Shown: positions 43,307 through 52,574, counted from the stretch's first letter. The stretch: DNA of 57,166 nt from Geoalkalibacter ferrihydriticus DSM 17813 (GCF_000820505.1 NZ_JWJD01000002.1:363535-420700), one strand, 5' to 3'. The notes: a model not told the origin generated them from the sequence alone. A program made the numbers and translations.

Positions 43307-44845
43307 CTATCCTAATGAATTATCCGGACTGATGTCAAAACATTTTTCCTCTTGCGCCAAAGGCAGCAGCACACGGAACTGCGCGCCGCCGTTCGCGCGC
43401 CGAGCGGCACTCACGCGACCTCCATGCTCGTCCACCAGCTTGCGGCACACGGCCAGCCCCAGACCTGTTCCCTGACCACGCTCCTTGGTCGAGTAAAAGG
43501 GTTCAAAGACCTTCTCCAGGTCGGCTTCGGCGATGCCCGGCCCGCTGTCGGCCACCAGAATTTCCGCGCAGCCATCCACCCGGCGAATCTCTAAACAGAT
43601 CTCGCCGTGGCCGTTCAGGGCCTGGCCGGCATTGAGCAGCAGATTGATCAGAACCTGCCTGAGTTTATCTGAATCGCCCGCGACGATCACCGGCGCGGGC
43701 GCAAAAGAGGTGACCCAGCGGATGTCCCGAAACAGTTTCTGCACCTGCAGGGAGCGGAGAATGTCGGCCGCCAGGGTGTTCAAGTCGAGAGGTTCGCAAT
43801 GGGTCGGCTGCTGGCGGGCAAACCCCAGAAGGCCGCCGGTGATGCGGCGACAACGCTGACATTCGCGAATAATGGTTTCCACATCCTCGCGGCGCGCATC
43901 CCCGTCGGGAAACTCATCCCGCAGCAATTCGGCGTAGCCGAGGATAATGCCGACGGGATTGTCGATCTCATGGGATACGCCGGCTGCCAACTGCCCGATG
44001 GCGGCCAGCTTTTCAGCGCGCACCAGACTGTCCTGCATCTGCCGCAGATCTTGATTGGCCGCGGCAAGAGCGGTATTTTTTTCGAGGAGCTCGCCATGCT
44101 TGGCCGCCAGACTGGATGCCATGTCGTTAAACGCGCGCGCCAGGGCCCCGATTTCATCGCGGCCTCGCAGATGCAGATGTTGCGGGGTTTCGCCGCGGGC
44201 CAAGGCACGCGCCCCGGATGTCAACTGGCGTACGGGACGGCTGACCCAGCGCGCCATCAGAGCGGCGAGGACCAGCGAGGTCAGCGCGGCAATCAGAGCG
44301 ATGCGCAAATAATCGGCGCGCGTCGCCGCTTGCAACTCTCTGATGCCCGCCGACGAGATCAGATAGCGGACAGATAAAACGTGTTCACCCGTCGGCCCGA
44401 AGGCGGGATGAATCAGGTCGAGAAAATGCTCGCCGCCAAGCTGCCGCCTTTCCAGCGATGTTTGCGGCTGCTGCACGCGCAGGGACCCAGGATCGGCTTC
44501 GAGCAGATCACCCACCGCGACCACGGCAGCCTCGCCCAACAGGGGCGAGGCATAGAGCAGGCGCCCGCTCGGAGCGTACAGGGAAAACTGCATCAGATCC
44601 TGATTAAAACTCAGCAACTCACGGAGTTCTCGCGGCGGCGGCTGTTGGGACGGAGGGAAGGTTCCGCGAAAAAACCTCAGCAGTTCGGGGGTCGCCAGGC
44701 GCGCAAAAGCCAGGCTCTGGGTATGAAGATGTTCTTCCCACTGACGCGCCTGGCTGCGTTCGAGAAACCCGAGGGTTGCCGCCAGCACCAGCACTTGCAG
44801 GGCCGCGGTGAGGAAAAAGAGTTTTTTACCGATAGTGGAAATCAC
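43307..44845 (-). CDS. Membrane sensor histidine kinase, HAMP type
   Basis: A 512-aa kinase with two membrane helices (residues about 9-25 and about 180-198) around a periplasmic domain of 150 residues. Then come HAMP (SRPVRQLTSGARALARGE), a coiled coil, and HisKA with the phospho-His in GVSHEIDNPVGIILGY. The HATPase has NLLLNAGQALNGHG, DSGPGI and GTGLGLAVCRKLVDEHGG. The start is GTG with GGAG five bases upstream. No response regulator lies beside it; the nearest is at 38120, so the two kinases may share it or this one may signal elsewhere. Confidence 0.92.
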   Translation of the reverse strand: MISTIGKKLFFLTAALQVLVLAATLGFLERSQARQWEEHLHTQSLAFARLATPELLRFFRGTFPPSQQPPPRELRELLSFNQDLMQFSLYAPSGRLLYASPLLGEAAVVAVGDLLEADPGSLRVQQPQTSLERRQLGGEHFLDLIHPAFGPTGEHVLSVRYLISSAGIRELQAATRADYLRIALIAALTSLVLAALMARWVSRPVRQLTSGARALARGETPQHLHLRGRDEIGALARAFNDMASSLAAKHGELLEKNTALAAANQDLRQMQDSLVRAEKLAAIGQLAAGVSHEIDNPVGIILGYAELLRDEFPDGDARREDVETIIRECQRCRRITGGLLGFARQQPTHCEPLDLNTLAADILRSLQVQKLFRDIRWVTSFAPAPVIVAGDSDKLRQVLINLLLNAGQALNGHGEICLEIRRVDGCAEILVADSGPGIAEADLEKVFEPFYSTKERGQGTGLGLAVCRKLVDEHGGRVSAARRANGGAQFRVLLPLAQEEKCFDISPDNSLG

Positions 44846-44972
44846 ATCATCTCCGTAGGCGCCAAGGGCCTGTGGTCGCGGGTGCGATTCGTGCTAAGAT
44901 TAAAGAGGATTTGAAAAGTTCCAAGCGAAGGAAGCGTTGAGAGAAATCTTCAACAACGGAAAGGAACGGCCG

Positions 44973-45419
44973 ATGAAACGCCCTGCCTTTGACAGCCGCA
45001 TCCCCCTTGTCATCGTCATCATCGGCGCCCTCTCGGTGTTTCTCACCCTTGGCGGACTCAACCTCTCCATGCGCCAGTTGCCACAGTCCGCAAACCCCGC
45101 TCCGAGCGCGCCCCGCGAGGTGTTTCCTCAGGAGGAACGCGCGGCGGCAGGTCTGACCTGGGAACTGGCCTTGAGCATCGAAGAGAATCAGCTCCGGGCG
45201 CACCTGACGGACCACCAAGGTCGGCCCGTGACCGGCGGCCAAGGCCTGCTTACCCTGGCGGAAGGATCGCGGCAGCTGCGCGAACTGCCGTTGCGCGAAA
45301 CAGCCCCGGGGCTTTACGTTGCCGCTTTGCCCACCGACCTGGCCGAACAGGTGCAGGCCCGGATCCGCATCGAACAGGCGCAAAATCACATCGCCCGCTC
45401 GATGCTCATTATGTTCTGA
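44973..45419 (+). CDS. FixH-like membrane-anchored protein
   Basis: A 148-aa protein with one N-terminal membrane helix (IPLVIVIIGALSVFLTLGGLNL) and a periplasmic beta-domain containing LRAHLTDHQGRPVTGGQGLLTL and GLYVAALPTDL. That pattern resembles FixH and related accessory domains, which are linked to copper-oxidase assembly, but the match is not strong and no oxidase genes are near. ATG 44973 has AAGGAA upstream. It faces the XRE gene. Confidence 0.6.
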   Translation: MKRPAFDSRIPLVIVIIGALSVFLTLGGLNLSMRQLPQSANPAPSAPREVFPQEERAAAGLTWELALSIEENQLRAHLTDHQGRPVTGGQGLLTLAEGSRQLRELPLRETAPGLYVAALPTDLAEQVQARIRIEQAQNHIARSMLIMF

Positions 45420-45430
45420 GCAGAAGGGGT

Positions 45431-46399
45431 TTAAGGGGTCAGAGGCGAAGAGGCATTGGGCGCGGCAGGCCGTTCGGGGATAAAACGAACTTCCTCGGCG
45501 TCCCAGCGATAACCACCGGCATCCCAGATCTTTTCGAGGATGTCCCAATCCATGTGCACACCCCTCATTTCATCATAGGTATCCGAGGCTTCCAGCATTT
45601 CTCCATCGTCGATCACGCCGTCGCCGTCGAGGTCGGCCCAGATGATCGGGGCGACCTTGAGAACCTTGTCGCCGTTGGTCGGCACCGACAGGCTGCGGCC
45701 CGTCGGACTGACCACAATCTCTCCGCTGAAGCGGGCCTGGCTGCCGACGTCCGCCGTCGCGTCGACCTTGAGCCGATATACCACGCGCGGCCGCTCCTCG
45801 CCCGGCTTGATGATCCAGCGTGCCACCCCCGCTTCGTTATCCAGGCTCGAAGGAGGCGGACTGGCTTCAACCATCTTCCAGCCTCGGGGAAAATGCTCGC
45901 GCAGAATGAAACCCTTGGCCGTGGTATCGGCCATCAAGCGAATCCGGACCGGAATGACCGTCTCCGGCGCGGCATAATTGGGCAGCAGGCGTTGCGCGGA
46001 AAATCGGTCCAAGGCTAGTTCGTCTTGGCGCCCCCAGAAAAACACGGTCACCGCGACCGCGACAAAGGCAAAAAACACCAAGGCAACAATCCGGCGCAGT
46101 AAAGGAGATCCCTTCTCTCCCGCAGGCTCTTCAGGCACGACATCCGCACCCTGATCCGGCGCTGTCGGGGCTGTGCCCTTTTCCAAAATATCACCAACGG
46201 GGATTTCCAACGCCTCGGCAAGACGCAGGGCATTCTCGCGCTTGATGCTTGGATAGCGGTTATTCTCCCAGCGCGACACCGTATCGGTCGTCACGCCGAC
46301 GACCTTGGCGACATAGAGCTGGGTCAAGCGTTTTTCTTCGCGAATGCGGCGGATCGCATCGCTGTCAAGGTTGACCATGGGTGGCAAAGGCTGCTTCAT
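45431..46399 (-). CDS. Membrane-anchored XRE regulator with a periplasmic domain
   Basis: A 322-aa protein with an unusual layout. The N-terminal XRE helix-turn-helix (about 12-75: IRRIREEKRLTQLYVAKVVG, TTDTVSRWENNRYPSI) should bind DNA. A charged linker leads to one membrane helix (RIVALVFFAFVAVAVTVFFWG, about 104-124), so the rest is outside. The outer part has a beta-sandwich-like region and then DLDGDGVIDDGEM, which looks like a calcium-binding EF-hand or dockerin loop. This suggests direct sensing of an envelope state coupled to DNA binding, as in ToxR-like one-component systems, but this is inferred. GAGGGGA precedes the ATG. Confidence 0.78.
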   Translation of the reverse strand: MKQPLPPMVNLDSDAIRRIREEKRLTQLYVAKVVGVTTDTVSRWENNRYPSIKRENALRLAEALEIPVGDILEKGTAPTAPDQGADVVPEEPAGEKGSPLLRRIVALVFFAFVAVAVTVFFWGRQDELALDRFSAQRLLPNYAAPETVIPVRIRLMADTTAKGFILREHFPRGWKMVEASPPPSSLDNEAGVARWIIKPGEERPRVVYRLKVDATADVGSQARFSGEIVVSPTGRSLSVPTNGDKVLKVAPIIWADLDGDGVIDDGEMLEASDTYDEMRGVHMDWDILEKIWDAGGYRWDAEEVRFIPERPAAPNASSPLTP

Positions 46400-46601
46400 A
46401 ATCCCCTCGAAACGAAAAAATCACACGACTTTAGCAGATTTTCACCTCAGGCGTAAACATCAAACAAAAACACTGCGATGGCGCGCTACGCCAAGTCCGC
46501 CTCGCCCCCTGCAGGGAACGCAGAAACAGATGCGCACCGCGGGGCGGAAAGGGGGGGGTCGCGAACCGGTGGACAATAACACAGCGCAGGGATGGAGGGC
46601 G

Positions 46602-49181
46602 TCAGGAGGAAGACGGAGCAGGGGAACCTGGCTTGGCCTCAAATGGGCAGATGTCTTTCAGCGCGAACCCGGAGCGCAGAAGTTCGGTAAATTCATCAAC
46701 ACCGATGGGTCGACCGAAGTAGAACCCCTGCAGCTCGTCGCACTGGCGCGCAAAGAGAAAGTCGAGCTGCTGGCGGGTTTCGACGCCCTCGGCGATGACC
46801 TTGATATTGAGGCTGTGGGCCACGGCAATCACCGCGTCGACAATCGCCGCGTTATCCGCGTCGGTGGTGACATCCTTCACAAAAGACTGGGCGATCTTCA
46901 GGCGATCGAAGGGAAAGTGCTTGAGGTAGCTCAGGGAAGAATAGCCGGTGCCGAAATCGTCGATGGCCAGGTTGATGCCTCGCACCTTGACGTCGGTCAG
47001 GGTCATGATGGTGATGTCGGCATTTTCCATGATAGTGCTTTCGGTCAGTTCCAGCTCCAGCCGGGCAGGGTCGAAGCAGGTCGACTCCAGTACGTGATCA
47101 AGCTGGTCGATAAAGCACGGATGGTTGAACTGACGGCCGGAGATGTTGACGGCCAGACGCAGGGGCGCAAAACCCTGCGCCGTCCAGGCATTGGCCTGCT
47201 TGCAGGCGGTGGTGATGACCCATTGGCCGATGTTCAGGATCAGGCCCGTGTCCTCGGCCACACCGATGAACTTATCCGGGGTGAGAACCCCCAGTTCCGG
47301 ATGGTTCCAGCGCACCAGCGCCTCCATACCGACCATACGCCCGGTGCGAAGATCAAGCTGGGGCTGGTAGAGAAGGAACAGCTCGTCGCGCTCCAGCGCC
47401 TTGCGCAAACAGGTTTCAACTTTAACCCGCTCCTGTACCCGCGCGTTGAGATCCTGAGAGAAAAACCTGTAGGTATTTTTCCCTTGCTCCTTGGCTTGGT
47501 ACATGGCGATATCGGCGTTGCGCAACAGATTGCCCGAATCCTCACCGTCCTCGGGATAGATGGAAATGCCGATACTGGTGGTGGTGATCACCTCTTGATC
47601 GCCGAGCATCACCGGCGTGGCCAATCCGTGAAGAACTTTCTGCGCCACATCGGCGGCGCCGCCCTCCTGATCGAGTTCGGCCAGAAGAATGACGAACTCG
47701 TCTCCGCCCAGGCGCGCCACCGTATCGGTCTGGCGCACACTGGCAATCAGACGCTGCCCGACAATCTTCAGCAGCTCATCGCCGCTGGCATGGCCGAGGG
47801 TATCGTTAATGGATTTGAAACGATCGAGATCCAGAAACATGACGGCGACTTCATGACCACCGCGACGCGCCCGCGAAAGCGCACCGTCGAGGCGATCATG
47901 AAGCAACGTGCGGTTGGGCAGCCCGGTAAGGCGATCGTAATAAGCGAGTTGCTGAATTTCCTGATCGGTGCGGCGACGATCGATGGCGACGGCCAGAATA
48001 TTCGCCACCGACTGCAGAAAGAGCAGATCCTCAGGCGCGAATGAGCGCAACTGCCGGGTATAAACACCGAGTACGCCGAACGGCCGGTGATGCCCCGGGA
48101 TGGCGATGCAGGCGGCGGACACCGCTTGCTCCGGCACAGGCCGGCAAAACTCAAGCGGTTGCCCTTGGGCCAAGTCGCCTGAAACCACCGGCCGGGTCGC
48201 CTCAAGCAGGGCTTGCCCCTCCAGGGTCCAATTCAGACAATCCGAAGGTCCACGATCCTCGCCTGAGTGGGGCGTCCAGCCCGAAGCGGCGCGCATCACC
48301 AGACGGCGCTCCGCGGGATCAAGTTCCAGCACCCGGCTCCAATCGCCGCCCAAAACCTGAGAAATTTCTATGACCACCTTGGCCATGAGATCATCGAGTT
48401 CCATCCCGGCCAGGGCGTCACGTCCCAACTCGGCGACCATGGCCTGCTGGGCAACGCGGTGTTGAATCTCCTGCTGGGAGTGCGAATGCGCCTGCAGATT
48501 CTGCAAGCAGGCGCGCAGAGTGATACGGCTGCGACCGGACTGGGCGCAATCAAAAGGAACGAAGTAAAGATTGCGGTGAAATTCACGGCCGAAGATCACC
48601 TGCTCGTGAGTGGACAACAGATCGAGCAGCGCGCCGCTGTCGAAAAAGCGCAAATCGTACTGGCAAAGGGTAACGCAGCCCTGCTCACGCACCAGGGCCT
48701 GCACCTGGCGCTTGTAGGCGAGGCGGTCCGGAGGATCCTCAAGAAACTCGATGGACAAGAGCTGCTCGCTGGTCATTCGCAGACCGGAAAAGCCTTGGCG
48801 GCGCGCAAGCTGGAGTTGTTCAAGCAAAAAGCGGCGGTAGATGTCGACCAGGGGCTCCGCCAGAGGTGAAGGTGGAAATTGTGCCGGGACAATGCAAATC
48901 TGCTCGGCGCGAGGGCATAGTCCTTCGGGAAGGTCGAGCGTTTTAAAGTAATCCTGAATGGCGGCAACGGAGCGCCGCGCCGTCAGATAAAGAATCTTCT
49001 CTCCCTGCTCCAAGCCGTCCCGGGCAAACTCGCGAATGACCTGCCGGTGATCTTCATCGGAATCGAAGAAAAATCCGACATTCTGGCCCCGCGCAATGCT
49101 TAAGACCTGGCGCCTTTTCGTCGCCGCCGGAGAGCCGCCGCCCCCTGAAGAATCGGCACGGATGGATTCGGGGAAAGACAT
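46602..49181 (-). CDS. MEDS-GAF-GGDEF-EAL cyclic-di-GMP protein
   Basis: An 859-aa cytoplasmic signalling protein. The N-terminal domain (GQNVGFFFDSDEDHRQVIREF onward) is a MEDS-type sensor. A GAF domain follows (about 240-395), then GGDEF (ARLGGDEFVILLAE, an intact active-site motif) and EAL (VGMEALVRWNH, then NISGRQFNHPCF and DDFGTGYSSLSYL). Both catalytic domains look complete, so it could make and degrade c-di-GMP. I chose ATG 49181, six bases after GAGG; six upstream residues are possible. The last 20 residues are an unrelated tail. Confidence 0.92.
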   Translation of the reverse strand: MSFPESIRADSSGGGGSPAATKRRQVLSIARGQNVGFFFDSDEDHRQVIREFARDGLEQGEKILYLTARRSVAAIQDYFKTLDLPEGLCPRAEQICIVPAQFPPSPLAEPLVDIYRRFLLEQLQLARRQGFSGLRMTSEQLLSIEFLEDPPDRLAYKRQVQALVREQGCVTLCQYDLRFFDSGALLDLLSTHEQVIFGREFHRNLYFVPFDCAQSGRSRITLRACLQNLQAHSHSQQEIQHRVAQQAMVAELGRDALAGMELDDLMAKVVIEISQVLGGDWSRVLELDPAERRLVMRAASGWTPHSGEDRGPSDCLNWTLEGQALLEATRPVVSGDLAQGQPLEFCRPVPEQAVSAACIAIPGHHRPFGVLGVYTRQLRSFAPEDLLFLQSVANILAVAIDRRRTDQEIQQLAYYDRLTGLPNRTLLHDRLDGALSRARRGGHEVAVMFLDLDRFKSINDTLGHASGDELLKIVGQRLIASVRQTDTVARLGGDEFVILLAELDQEGGAADVAQKVLHGLATPVMLGDQEVITTTSIGISIYPEDGEDSGNLLRNADIAMYQAKEQGKNTYRFFSQDLNARVQERVKVETCLRKALERDELFLLYQPQLDLRTGRMVGMEALVRWNHPELGVLTPDKFIGVAEDTGLILNIGQWVITTACKQANAWTAQGFAPLRLAVNISGRQFNHPCFIDQLDHVLESTCFDPARLELELTESTIMENADITIMTLTDVKVRGINLAIDDFGTGYSSLSYLKHFPFDRLKIAQSFVKDVTTDADNAAIVDAVIAVAHSLNIKVIAEGVETRQQLDFLFARQCDELQGFYFGRPIGVDEFTELLRSGFALKDICPFEAKPGSPAPSSS

Positions 49182-49225
49182 GAACGACCTCAACAACATA
49201 AAATTCTTAAATCCTGTCAGTTAAC

Positions 49226-50521
49226 TTACACGCCCTGCTCCATGCGCTTGCGCAGCGCGGCCACACACCAGGTGATCAGAACCGCCAGAATCAGCAGCCC
49301 AAGGGACACCAGAACCTGGCTGAGCAAAAGTGGACGCAGCAGCAGAACCGTACCAAGCAGGAGCATCATGGTTCCCGAAAGAAGCTTGAGAACCCGTCCC
49401 TGCCACTCGCTGAGCTTGGACGCGCCTAAGGTCCAGGTAAAGACCACAAGAATGACCAATAAAGGGACAACATAAACTAGGTTGTACACGGAAAGGAACA
49501 GATAATATTGCCAGGTGGGCAATTCATGCAAGGTCAATACCCGCGTGTAAACCATGGGGAATCCCGCAGTGCACAAAAGCTCATACATGTTGGCCGCAGC
49601 CGCCAGGACAATGGTGGCGCCGATCATCGAGCCTAAGCTCGACGCCTTGAGCAGTCCGCGCATTCGCTGAAACAGTCGCGGTTTGGCCGACTCGGGAATG
49701 GAAAGACTGAAGCCCTGCTTGAAATAGAAAAAGTCCTTGATGTTGATCCCGCCCATGATCAGGGCAAGGGCTCCCGCCGCCAGGGTCAGACCGCGTATCT
49801 GTCCGAAGGAAAGAAACAGGTTGAGCCAGGCCGCCATGAACAGAAAATAAAACAGGCCGGAAAAAAAGATGAATATGCCGCCCACCAGCAGCATGCGGCC
49901 CCGCGAGCGCAGATGAACCAGTAGGCTCAACAGAAAGAGCAGCACGAAAAACGCGCAGGGGTTAAAGCTGTCCAGCAGACCGATGACCAGGGTGAAGACC
50001 GGCAGGCTCAGGGTGCGCCCATCCACCCGCCCCACCCAGGGAATAAAGACGCTGGTGTCCTCGCTTTGCGTCTCCAAGGCCGGCGGGGGTGACCGTGGCT
50101 GTAGCCGACCCGCCGCCGCCAAAGCCAAGGTGTCGGGACAACCGGTGAGAAGACATTCTTCAACCGCCGCCTCAATCTGCCGCCCGCGCTCGCGACCGAA
50201 GCCGAACCAGGCGCGATCGCCGAGAAAGATGGAGGGAGTGGTGACGGACACCTCATAAATATCGGCAAGGCGTATCAACTCTTCGAAATGGCGGCGATTG
50301 GTCCAAATATCGCGGACATCAATCACCAGCGCGGGCCTATCCACGGCAAGTTCTTTGAGAAATTCTTCGGCTTGGCGGCAGTGGGGGCAATTCGCGGCCG
50401 AATACACCAGGAGCACGACCTGCCGTGAACCCGCCGCCCCGGTTTTTTCCACGGGAGCCGCCACCCCCTGCCAAGGCGACCCCGCCAGTATCAGTAAAAG
50501 CCACAACGGAAACCCGCGCAT
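49226..50521 (-). CDS. Thioredoxin-fold/DsbD-like membrane redox protein
   Basis: A 431-aa exported protein that joins a redox domain to a membrane domain. A signal peptide ends near GVAA. The periplasmic thioredoxin/glutaredoxin-like domain has CPHC at NCPHCRQAEEFL. After a linker come about 6-7 membrane helices, including NPCAFFVLLFLLSLLVHL, the Cys-bearing motif seen in DsbD/CcdA-type electron carriers. It probably moves reducing power across the inner membrane. ATG 50521 has GGGGAGG upstream; the frame extends to a TTG that overlaps this site. Confidence 0.85.
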   Translation of the reverse strand: MRGFPLWLLLILAGSPWQGVAAPVEKTGAAGSRQVVLLVYSAANCPHCRQAEEFLKELAVDRPALVIDVRDIWTNRRHFEELIRLADIYEVSVTTPSIFLGDRAWFGFGRERGRQIEAAVEECLLTGCPDTLALAAAGRLQPRSPPPALETQSEDTSVFIPWVGRVDGRTLSLPVFTLVIGLLDSFNPCAFFVLLFLLSLLVHLRSRGRMLLVGGIFIFFSGLFYFLFMAAWLNLFLSFGQIRGLTLAAGALALIMGGINIKDFFYFKQGFSLSIPESAKPRLFQRMRGLLKASSLGSMIGATIVLAAAANMYELLCTAGFPMVYTRVLTLHELPTWQYYLFLSVYNLVYVVPLLVILVVFTWTLGASKLSEWQGRVLKLLSGTMMLLLGTVLLLRPLLLSQVLVSLGLLILAVLITWCVAALRKRMEQGV

Positions 50522-50715
50522 AGCCCTCCCCAATCGGTATCAAGGCGCATGTTCCCATTGATTCTATCAGCCCTGCCCTGCAGCGCAGCAAAATTGAATC
50601 GATTTTTCGCCCTCTTGCAATTTGTGCCGCCGAGAGTCGCGCGTGATCCTCGGCGGCGTTGCTTCGTCAGCCACCCTTTGCCTCGGCGGGCGGGATGAAG
50701 TATCATTGCCCTATC

Positions 50716-51351
50716 ATGATCAAAGCCATCTTCTGGGATAACGACGGCGTTCTCGTCGACACCGAACCTCTCTACTTCCAGGCCACCCGTGAAGTCCTCG
50801 CCGAGACGGGCGTGGCGCTGAGCCGCGAAGCCTTCATTCGCATTTCCCTGCAGCAAGGGCGCAGCGCCTTCGATCTGGCCCGTGACCAAGGGGCCACCCC
50901 CAGGGAACTTGAGGACATGCGCCGCCAGCGCAATGAGCGTTACAGCGCATTGCTCGCCCACGCCCCCCCGGCCCTGCCCTGGGTCAAAGAGACCCTGCAC
51001 GCCCTGCACGGCCGCTGCCGCATGGCCATCGTGACCAGCAGCCTGCGCGAGCATTTCGACATCATCCACCGCAACACCGGCATTCTCGGGTATTTCGACT
51101 TCATCCTCACCCGCGAGGACTATCAACACACCAAACCCCATCCCGAACCCTACCTGACCGCTCTGAAACGCAGCGGCATCGCTCCCGCGCACTGCCTGGT
51201 CGTCGAAGACACCCAACGCGGCCTGCAATCCTCCGTGGATGCCGGCCTGGCTTGCGCCGTCATTCCCAACGGGCTGACCGGCGACAGCGATTTTTCGCGC
51301 GCATGCCATGTGCTGGGGGATATCCGTGAGGTCATCGGCCTACTGGGTTGA
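50716..51351 (+). CDS. HAD-family phosphatase or phosphoglucomutase-like protein
   Basis: A 211-aa haloacid dehalogenase superfamily protein (subfamily IA). The nucleophile motif is WDNDGVLVDTEP, with motif II Ser in VTSSLREHF and later motifs KPHPEPYL and VVEDTQRGLQ. The cap and general length resemble beta-phosphoglucomutase, phosphoglycolate phosphatase or related enzymes; the substrate cannot be set from sequence. I placed the start at MIKAIFW; two earlier in-frame ATG are possible, and the SD is weak in each case. Confidence 0.85.
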   Translation: MIKAIFWDNDGVLVDTEPLYFQATREVLAETGVALSREAFIRISLQQGRSAFDLARDQGATPRELEDMRRQRNERYSALLAHAPPALPWVKETLHALHGRCRMAIVTSSLREHFDIIHRNTGILGYFDFILTREDYQHTKPHPEPYLTALKRSGIAPAHCLVVEDTQRGLQSSVDAGLACAVIPNGLTGDSDFSRACHVLGDIREVIGLLG

Positions 51352-51437
51352 GGTCCGCCCCAAGAAAGACTTCGGCACGTTTCCTGCTATTCAATGGTTG
51401 CTGATTCGAGTCCATGTCAAACCCGGGAGATGATTTC

Positions 51438-52199
51438 ATGGCCGTCAACCCCATTGCCAACCTGCGTGAAATGCTTGCCGCCCAAGCGACCGGCGCCGAC
51501 ACCGATACCGCAAAAAAAACGCGCGTGTTTGAGCAGTTGCTCGACAGCTCCCTGGCCCAGGGCCAGCCCTTGAGCGGCGATCAGGCCCGCCATCTGGCGG
51601 CGCTGGTGAAGCTCGAAATGATGGCTGGCCTCATCGCCTGGGACGATAACGGAAAACGCGACACTGCGTCCTTTTTTGCATCGCTGCCGCCGGTTCCGCC
51701 GGCCAATCCCGCCGTCGCCCGTCAAAAGTTCAGCCTGATGTCGGAAAACCGACCCGTTGCAACGGCCGCGCCGCGCTTGACCCATAGCACGGAATCCAAA
51801 CCCGCATCGACCATCGAGCAGTTGGTCGACAAAGCGGCGCAACGCTACCAGGTCGCTCCCGAACTGATCAAAGCCGTCATCAAAGCCGAAAGCAGCTTCA
51901 ACCCGCGCGCCCAATCGCCCGCTGGTGCCCAGGGCTTGATGCAACTCATGCCCGCCACCGCTCGAGAACTCGGGGTCGAGGATTCTTTCGATCCGGAGCA
52001 GAACATCATGGGTGGCACACGTTATCTGCGCGACCTGCTCAAACGCTACGACGGCAACCTCGATCAGGCCCTGGCCGCCTACAACTGGGGCATGGGCAAT
52101 CTGGCCCGCAGCGACGGCCGCTTACCCGAGGAAACGCGCAATTACCAGATCCGCGTCAAGCAGTACCTGACGGAATTCAGCGGCAAACGCAGCGCCTAA
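51438..52199 (+). CDS. Lytic transglycosylase (SLT domain)
   Basis: A 253-aa protein that cleaves peptidoglycan glycan strands. The C-terminal 110 residues are a Slt/MltC-like domain with the catalytic Glu in IKAVIKAESSFNP, then SPAGAQGLMQLMPATARELGV, a loop ending NIMGGTRYLRDLL and the final YNWGMGNL. The N-terminal half is low-complexity and lacks a clear signal peptide, which is unusual for a wall enzyme. I chose ATG 51438 after GGGAGA, eight codons inside a longer frame. Confidence 0.9.
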   Translation: MAVNPIANLREMLAAQATGADTDTAKKTRVFEQLLDSSLAQGQPLSGDQARHLAALVKLEMMAGLIAWDDNGKRDTASFFASLPPVPPANPAVARQKFSLMSENRPVATAAPRLTHSTESKPASTIEQLVDKAAQRYQVAPELIKAVIKAESSFNPRAQSPAGAQGLMQLMPATARELGVEDSFDPEQNIMGGTRYLRDLLKRYDGNLDQALAAYNWGMGNLARSDGRLPEETRNYQIRVKQYLTEFSGKRSA

Positions 52200-52317
52200 G
52201 CGTTCTCTTCAGTTCCGGGCTCAAGTCATGTTCCTGGTTTTTTTTTTGCCGGCAGAGTTGCTAAGGGCCGGATGTTTAGATCTCCCCCACTCAAAGTTGG
52301 TTTTTTTAAAAAAACCC

Positions 52318-52346
52318 TTGACACCTTCCGAGCTTTGTCCTACTTT
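52318..52346 (+). promoter_or_regulatory. Promoter P1 of tandem small RNA gene 1
   Basis: TTGACA (52318-52323), a 17-base spacer and TACTTT (52341-52346). Immediately upstream is a perfect 18-bp palindrome, GGTTTTTTTAAAAAAACC (52299-52316), which could act as an UP-like element or operator. Confidence 0.5.
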
Positions 52347-52352
52347 CTAAGC

Positions 52353-52451
52353 AGAAACAAATAAGAAAAACCTAACACCAAAAGACATACCCTCACAGCT
52401 CCAGAAAGACCTTTTGCCCCGTGTTACCTCCCTGACACGGGGCACTTTTTT
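52353..52451 (+). ncRNA. Candidate small RNA 1 with an anti-SD loop
   Basis: A transcript from P1 would run about 99 bases and end in a terminator: GCCCCGTGT (52416-52424) with ACACGGGGC (52435-52443), a loop containing ACCTCCCTG and six T. The loop has CCTCCC, complementary to Shine-Dalgarno sequences. No reading frame with an SD is present. It is homologous to the next candidate in its 3' half. Confidence 0.55.
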
Positions 52452-52453
52452 GC

Positions 52454-52482
52454 TTGACAAAAGATTTAAGAAACTTCATATT
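52454..52482 (+). promoter_or_regulatory. Promoter P2 of tandem small RNA gene 2
   Basis: TTGACA (52454-52459), a 17-base spacer and CATATT (52477-52482). It begins just after the T-run of small RNA 1. Confidence 0.5.
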
Positions 52483-52488
52483 AAAAAA

Positions 52489-52574
52489 AACAAAGACATT
52501 TTTCACCGCCTGGTTTCAACGAAATCAGCCGGTTTTGCCCCGTGTATCTCCTCCCTGGCACGGGGCATTTTTTT
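52489..52574 (+). ncRNA. Candidate small RNA 2 with a CTCCTCCC loop
   Basis: A transcript from P2 would be about 86 bases long. It ends in GCCCCGTG (52537-52544) paired with CACGGGGC (52559-52566) and seven T. The loop contains CTCCTCCC, an anti-SD sequence like that of the CcsR/cuckoo group of alpha-proteobacterial small RNAs. The block TTTTGCCCCGTGT to CACGGGGCA is shared with small RNA 1, 121 bp away. The remaining stretch to 52645 shows nothing but the SD of the next gene. Confidence 0.55.
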
